From an uncultured Clostridium sp. (GTDB lineage: Bacteria; Bacillota; Clostridia; Lachnospirales; Lachnospiraceae), in contig URUZ01000160.1 in NCBI GenBank assembly GCA_900551225.1, positions 1 through 11,065 of the forward strand: a stretch of DNA of 11,065 bases, written 5' to 3'. Positions 7,064 through 11,065 of this stretch are shown piece after piece. The position numbers and the translations under genes are program-made. Positions within the stretch are counted from its first letter, which is position 1, and each line of letters starts with the position of its first letter. Under the pieces are notes generated by a model. That model made no database searches. It was not told where the DNA came from and saw only the letters and a list, made by a program, of their open reading frames with translations.

Positions 7064-8758
7064 TTACGTCTCCTGAGGGATCACCAGAACCTGGATTGTG
7101 AGGCCCTCTGTCCGGTAGATCAGCAGGCGGACGCCGGGGTTCCACAAATGCATTCTGGTCTCCACATTTTTGATTCCAATGGAATCAGGGGAGTTCAGCT
7201 GTTCCGGCTCAAAGCCCACTCCGTTGTCCTCTATGATGATGTAGAGGGTGTCCCCCCATTGCCGGACCTCAATGGACAGCCGGCAGGGTGTCTCGCTTGG
7301 CTCGATGCCGTGGATGACAGCATTCTCCACAAGGGGCTGCAGCAGAAGCTTGGGAAGTGTCAGGGCCCGCAGTTCCTCGCCGCAGCGGATCTCATAGGAC
7401 AGCCGGTCGCCGAAGCGCAGCAGGCAGAGAGAGCAGTAGTTGCCCAGGAAATCCAGCTCCTGTCCGATGGTGGTGCTGTTGTCCTTGCGCAGCACATACC
7501 GCAGCAGCCGGGCAAAGGCGTAGAATGCATCGTTTAGTGTCTCCTGCTCCCCGATCTGGTTCAGCGTGATAAAACTGTAGATGGTGTTGATGATAAAATG
7601 CGGCTGGATCTGGGATTGAAGGGCCTCAAACTGCAGGTTCTTCTGGGCAATGGACAGCTCGTACTCATTCTTGATCTTCTCCTGAAGCTGGTGGGCCATG
7701 GTATTGATGGAGGAGCCGATCTCATTGAATTCCCGCACCGGCAGAGGCTGGCAGCGGGAGGTCAGGTTCCCCTCCTCCAGCTCCTTTAAGACAGCCTTGA
7801 TGTGGTAGGTGGGCGCCTTGATCCACTGGTTATTCCTGCGGAACAGAATGTAGGCTATGCAGATTCCCACAGTGTAGCACAGCAGGGTGGCTGCCATGAA
7901 GGTGGTGATCTGCTCCTTCACATAGGAGTTGGACAGCAGCACATGGACGGTCAGCGGATAATTGTCCAGGGTCTGGGAGTAGTTGATCCAGGAGTTGTGG
8001 CCAAAGGACAGGTTCGGCTGGTTCAGGGAGTCAACCAGCTTCTGGTTAACCGGGGCGTTGGAGTAGATCAGCTCTCCGCTGTCGTTGGTAAACAGGATCA
8101 TCAGGGGCGCGGCGCTGGTCAGGCTGGAGAATAGGTTCTCCAGGGCATCTGTCTTTAAATTGACCATGATAATGTTGGTCTGTTCCGGGTAAAAGATATT
8201 GTTCAGTTTACGGGAAATGTAGAAGCTGCTGGTGTCAATGGCTTCCAGGGACAGGTCCCGGTCATCGGGTGGCACGATGGCAATGCGCCCGGCCTGTTCC
8301 ATGGCCGCGGTGTACCACTTGCGGGAGGTGAGGGGATTGACACTGGGAAGATACTGATACCAGTCGGTGGAATTAAAGTACAGCACCCGCTCATCAGACA
8401 TCACCACCAGATCGCCGAAATCTTCCCGGGAATAGGTGGTCAGCTGCAGCAGCTGGCCGATTTCCTTGCTGACCTGATTCTGTTCGTAGGGGGTCAGGGA
8501 ATCAAAGGAGGACTTGGACTGGAAGAAGTTGTGATAGTAGGGCGCCTTTGAGATATTGTCTATATCATTGATGTACTTGGTGATATAGGCGGAAATCAGC
8601 TTCATGTTGTTTACCGCCTGGTTGTTGATCTCACGGTACTGGCTGGAGCTGAACAGGTATGATACCAGGCAGCTGACAAGTACCATGGGCAGCAGGAAGC
8701 TGATGAGAAAGCTGGAGAACAATTTGCGGGAAAGGGATGCTGTTTTAAGGGTTTTCAT
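7064..8758 (-). CDS. YesM/LytS-type sensor histidine kinase
   Basis: Membrane sensor kinase of 564 residues. The first membrane helix is at about 14-36 and the second at about 287-307. They enclose an extracellular sensing region of about 250 residues, compatible with a double Cache-like domain. A HAMP-like linker follows (about 308-365), then the His_kinase core with phospho-acceptor His387 in LQSQIQPHF. The ATP-binding domain shows the N box around Asn479 (LVENAVIHG), DNGVG at 511-515 and a G2-type GIKNV at 528-532. The H-box reads IQPHFIINTI rather than the commoner INPHFLYNTL. The start ATG has only a weak ribosome site (AAAGG about 11 bases upstream). A near-consensus promoter lies about 40 bp before the gene. 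It should phosphorylate the response regulator encoded just downstream. The signal is unknown; a substrate of the neighbouring importer is the natural guess. Confidence 0.93.
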   Translation of the reverse strand: MKTLKTASLSRKLFSSFLISFLLPMVLVSCLVSYLFSSSQYREINNQAVNNMKLISAYITKYINDIDNISKAPYYHNFFQSKSSFDSLTPYEQNQVSKEIGQLLQLTTYSREDFGDLVVMSDERVLYFNSTDWYQYLPSVNPLTSRKWYTAAMEQAGRIAIVPPDDRDLSLEAIDTSSFYISRKLNNIFYPEQTNIIMVNLKTDALENLFSSLTSAAPLMILFTNDSGELIYSNAPVNQKLVDSLNQPNLSFGHNSWINYSQTLDNYPLTVHVLLSNSYVKEQITTFMAATLLCYTVGICIAYILFRRNNQWIKAPTYHIKAVLKELEEGNLTSRCQPLPVREFNEIGSSINTMAHQLQEKIKNEYELSIAQKNLQFEALQSQIQPHFIINTIYSFITLNQIGEQETLNDAFYAFARLLRYVLRKDNSTTIGQELDFLGNYCSLCLLRFGDRLSYEIRCGEELRALTLPKLLLQPLVENAVIHGIEPSETPCRLSIEVRQWGDTLYIIIEDNGVGFEPEQLNSPDSIGIKNVETRMHLWNPGVRLLIYRTEGLTIQVLVIPQET

Positions 8759-8797
8759 ATAGTCTGGCGCCTTTCTGGCTGGAATGTGCTAAACCCT

Positions 8798-8826
8798 ATT
8801 ATAACAAAAGAAATATGGCTTATCAA
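8798..8826 (-). promoter_or_regulatory. Sigma-A type promoter of the two-component operon
   Basis: Read on the minus strand, TTGATA (8821-8826) is followed by a 17-base spacer and a perfect TATAAT (8798-8803). The predicted RNA start is near 8791, giving a leader of about 33 bases before the kinase ATG. Just upstream of the -35 box the sequence ATTGT-N7-ACAAT (8830-8846) is a short inverted repeat that could be an operator, but it is weak evidence by itself. Confidence 0.75.
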
Positions 8827-8901
8827 GGAATTGTGACAAAGACAATAGGGGAAAACAGCAGTAAAATGTTGAAAAACAGCTAAAAGTCTGCTGGCTTGTC
8901 A

Positions 8902-8910
8902 TGATATACT
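8902..8910 (+). promoter_or_regulatory. Possible extended -10 promoter for the MgtC-family gene
   Basis: TGA-TATACT is an extended -10 element with a 5-of-6 match to TATAAT, 79 bp before the MgtC-family start codon. No good -35 box lies at 16-18 bases upstream, which is tolerated by extended -10 promoters. It would leave a leader of about 70 bases. TTGTCA at 8896-8901 directly abuts it and is at the wrong distance to serve as its -35. Confidence 0.35.
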
Positions 8911-8989
8911 GTGGTATATTTATAGCAGAATCTTAATGAGGAGTCATGTGGCTTCCATAGAGAGTATACAGATATGAGGAGGACGGTAT

Positions 8990-9718
8990 ATGGTAGATTT
9001 TATTGGGGATGTATTATACGATCTGAAGGAGTTCTCAGACACCCGGTTTGAGGTGGTGGCTCTGTTCCGGATGATGGTGGCTTCGATCTGCGGGGGGCTG
9101 ATTGGGCTGGAGCGGGAGATGAAGGGACGTCCTGCGGGGTTAAAGACCTTCTCCCTGGTGTGTATTGGGTCTACGCTGGCTATGATCACCAATGAATACA
9201 TATCCATTAATTATGGAGGCAGCGGGGATCTGGCACGTATGGCGGCTCAGGTAATCAGCGGCATCGGCTTCCTTGGCGCGGGCACCATCATTGTGACAGG
9301 CACCAACCAGGTAAGGGGGCTGACCACAGCCGCGGCCCTGTGGGTGACGGCTGCGCTGGGAATCTCCATTGGAGCCGGGTTCTACTTCGGGGCATTCGGA
9401 GGCATTGCGGTGATCTTCCTGTCGTCATTTACCTGCAAGGTTATTGACAAGGTGGTCACCGGGAATTCACGGGTGATGAAGATCTATGCGGAGGGGGTCA
9501 ATGAGGAGTTCATGCTGTCCCTGATCGCATATTTCGGCGAGAAGAATATCCGGGTGGTGAACCTGACGCGGCGTTCTGAGAATAAATGGTATAAGAAGGA
9601 CACTTGTGTGATGATTGAGCTGGATTTGGGAAAACGGCAGAAACATACATGGATTCTGGAGGATATTCGTAAGCTGGAAGGGCTGCGGTATGTGGAGGAG
9701 ATTAAAGGGGGAGGTTGA
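8990..9718 (+). CDS. MgtC/SapB-family membrane protein
   Basis: Integral membrane protein of 242 residues. The N-terminal MgtC domain has the diagnostic GLIGLERE (36-43) and GRPAGLKT (46-53), followed by QVISGIGFLGAGTI (86-99) and VRGLTTAAALW (107-117). Four or five membrane helices can be drawn between about 22 and 160. Residues from about 165 form a soluble tail like the ACT-like C-terminal domain of MgtC proteins. GAGGAGG at 8976-8982 lies 7 bases before the ATG. In pathogens MgtC acts in low-magnesium survival and modulates the F-type ATP synthase; in commensal Bacillota the role is unsettled. It is transcribed divergently from the kinase and is followed by a strong hairpin, so it is probably a single-gene unit. 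Confidence 0.93.
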   Translation: MVDFIGDVLYDLKEFSDTRFEVVALFRMMVASICGGLIGLEREMKGRPAGLKTFSLVCIGSTLAMITNEYISINYGGSGDLARMAAQVISGIGFLGAGTIIVTGTNQVRGLTTAAALWVTAALGISIGAGFYFGAFGGIAVIFLSSFTCKVIDKVVTGNSRVMKIYAEGVNEEFMLSLIAYFGEKNIRVVNLTRRSENKWYKKDTCVMIELDLGKRQKHTWILEDIRKLEGLRYVEEIKGGG

Positions 9719-9758
9719 TTTAGAGGCGGAAGGGGACTAGGGCGGATTTTGGTTCATC

Positions 9759-9857
9759 CGTCCGCTGGCGCATCCAGGCGCGGGAAAAAGAAAAAGGACA
9801 TCTTAAGCTCTTGGATGTCTTTTTTCTTTTTCCCGCGCCTGGATGCGTCAGCGGACG
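9759..9857. repeat. Long inverted repeat (44-base arms) with terminator-like core
   Basis: The left arm 9759-9802 and right arm 9814-9857 are inverted copies matching at 42 of 44 positions, with an 11-base loop (9803-9813). Both differences become G:U pairs in a plus-strand transcript, so that RNA can pair along its whole length; on the minus strand they are C/A mismatches. The inner part (A-rich, GGACATC, loop, GATGTCT, T-rich) looks like an ordinary bidirectional terminator for the convergent MgtC and MATE genes. The GC-rich outer part, about 23 bases per arm, is not needed for termination and suggests a mobile or dispersed repeat unit. No target-site duplication is evident at the edges. 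Confidence 0.85.
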
Positions 9858-9913
9858 TTTCATAGACTTACCCGGAAAGAAGGAACCGCCTATTATACTG
9901 TTTGAGCATACAA

Positions 9914-11065
9914 TCAGCCCAACGATAATTCCCTGTACAGATTCCCCGCCATCAATACAGTAACCACCGCAGACAATACATCAGATACCGGCTGCGCATA
10001 GAGAATCCCATTAATTCCCCCAATCACCGGCAGAATCAGAATGACAGGCACAAAGCAGATCCCCTGGCGGCAGGCTCCCAGGATAAAACCTTCTTTTGCC
10101 TTTCCCAGCGCCAGGAACAGCGATGAATAGACCGTATAAAAACCAAACAGCAAAAAGGAGAGTCCGTTCGCCCGCAGTGCCTTCTGGCCCACAGCGATCA
10201 TTTCCATATCCCCTTTTGTAAACTGGGAAATGATTGCGGTGGGGAACAGAACCATCACCAGGCCATAGACCGCGCAGAATGCCGTTGACCATAGTATAGA
10301 AGTCTTAATTGCTTCATGCAGGCGTCCATATTTTTTGGCCCCGTAGCTGTATCCTGCAATGGGCTGAAAGCCCTTGATAAATCCGAATACCATCAGACTT
10401 CCCATGGAGATAATCCTGGTCACAGCGCCCATCCCAGCGATCACAGAATCCCCATATCCCTTGGCCGCTCCGTTGATCAGTGCAATAGAAAGGCTGGTCA
10501 GCAGCTGGAATACCAGTGTGGGAATCCCGATTTTCAGAATTTCAGACATCATTTCCCTCGAAAAACAGCATTTCCTGATATTGAAGCTGAAGACGCTTTT
10601 TTTCCTGAGTATATAACACAGATACACCAAGGTGGAAACAATCTGTGAGATGGCCGTGGCTGCCGCAGCGCCGGCCACGCCCAGGTTCAGGGCATAGATA
10701 AAGATGGGGTCCAGAATGATGTTCAGCACAGCGCCGGCCAGCAATGCAAACATAGTGGTTTTGGCAGCTCCCTCACTTGTGACAATATTGTTCATGGTGA
10801 CATTGAACACATTGAAAATGGAGGAGGTCACATAGATTCCCGCATAAATTGAGGCAAAGGGCAGTATGCTCTCAGTTGCACCCAGAAGCTTTAAAATCGG
10901 GGTCAGAAAAACCAGCGTGCAGATAATAACCGCCTCGCCCACAAAAAGGCTGCTGTACACGGCAGTGCTGGCGGCCTGGTCGGCTCTTTCTCTCTGATCG
11001 TGGCCCAGCAGCCTGGATATGTAGGAGGCGGCGCCATTTCCAAACAGCAGTCCCAGCCCCACAAC
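9914..11065 (-). CDS. MATE-family multidrug/cation efflux transporter, 5' end beyond window
   Basis: Partial gene: the reading frame is open to the window edge, and the first in-frame GTG near 11062 is best read as an internal valine. About 384 residues are visible of a family usually near 450, so roughly the first 60-70 are missing. The visible part starts in the conserved GLGLLFGNGAASYISRLLG stretch at the end of the first membrane region and then shows repeated hydrophobic helices. Its second half contains GFIKGFQPIAGYSYGAK, the family's characteristic second-half motif. It is predicted to export drugs or other organic cations using a sodium or proton gradient; substrate not inferable. The stop codon faces the MgtC-family gene across the long inverted repeat. 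Its promoter lies outside the window. Confidence 0.9.
   Translation of the reverse strand, partial: VVGLGLLFGNGAASYISRLLGHDQRERADQAASTAVYSSLFVGEAVIICTLVFLTPILKLLGATESILPFASIYAGIYVTSSIFNVFNVTMNNIVTSEGAAKTTMFALLAGAVLNIILDPIFIYALNLGVAGAAAATAISQIVSTLVYLCYILRKKSVFSFNIRKCCFSREMMSEILKIGIPTLVFQLLTSLSIALINGAAKGYGDSVIAGMGAVTRIISMGSLMVFGFIKGFQPIAGYSYGAKKYGRLHEAIKTSILWSTAFCAVYGLVMVLFPTAIISQFTKGDMEMIAVGQKALRANGLSFLLFGFYTVYSSLFLALGKAKEGFILGACRQGICFVPVILILPVIGGINGILYAQPVSDVLSAVVTVLMAGNLYRELSLG

Noticed and set aside
8946..8960. Tiny leader ORF (Met-Trp-Leu-Pro-stop) upstream of the MgtC-family gene, recalling the leader peptides of Salmonella mgtC
   Set aside because: Only four codons; the GAGGAG before it is 2 bases from the ATG, too close for good initiation, and no alternative hairpins were seen.
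9759..9857. CRISPR array or tRNA/other structured RNA gene
   Set aside because: There is a single pair of inverted arms, no direct repeats with spacers, and no cloverleaf or known RNA motif.
11060..11062. GTG as the true start of the MATE transporter
   Set aside because: The frame stays open to the window edge, and the residues here match an internal conserved segment of MATE proteins, so the gene continues outside.

Overview
The window looks like chromosomal DNA from an anaerobic Bacillota, most likely a gut-type Lachnospiraceae (Clostridium clostridioforme / Enterocloster-like). This rests on the moderately GC-rich base composition, strong AGGAGG-type ribosome sites, a lipoprotein solute-binding protein, a YesM/YesN two-component pair and clostridial MgtC and MATE proteins. 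The assignment is an inference from style; no marker gene is present.

Positions 1-5640: a five-gene plus-strand operon with short gaps (2 to 46 bp) encodes a complete ABC importer and one enzyme. The order is ATPase, permease 1, permease 2, cytoplasmic alkaline-phosphatase-superfamily phosphodiesterase, lipoprotein binding protein. The importer resembles the UgpBAEC (sn-glycerol-3-phosphate / glycerophosphodiester) branch of the carbohydrate-type ABC family. Compared from memory with E. coli UgpB, the binding protein keeps most of the known phosphate/glycerol pocket residues. It carries Leu where E. coli has Trp169, a change associated in Mycobacterium tuberculosis UgpB with glycerophosphocholine rather than glycerol-3-phosphate binding. 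The enzyme sits where enterobacteria encode UgpQ, the glycerophosphodiester phosphodiesterase, but belongs to an unrelated fold. The best reading is an uptake-and-cleave system for a phosphodiester such as a glycerophosphodiester. The operon ends in a perfect 22-bp hairpin shared with the convergent genes.

Positions 5641-8989: a minus-strand two-gene operon encodes a YesM-like sensor histidine kinase and a YesN-like response regulator with an AraC-type DNA-binding domain. It is read from a near-consensus sigma-A promoter. Such pairs usually control an adjacent ABC importer, so it probably senses the substrate (or a related cue) and controls the operon above.

Positions 8990-11065: a divergent MgtC/SapB-family membrane protein is followed by a remarkable 44-bp-arm inverted repeat containing a terminator-like core. 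After it comes the 3' part of a minus-strand MATE efflux transporter that runs off the window edge. These two genes show no obvious tie to the transport operon.
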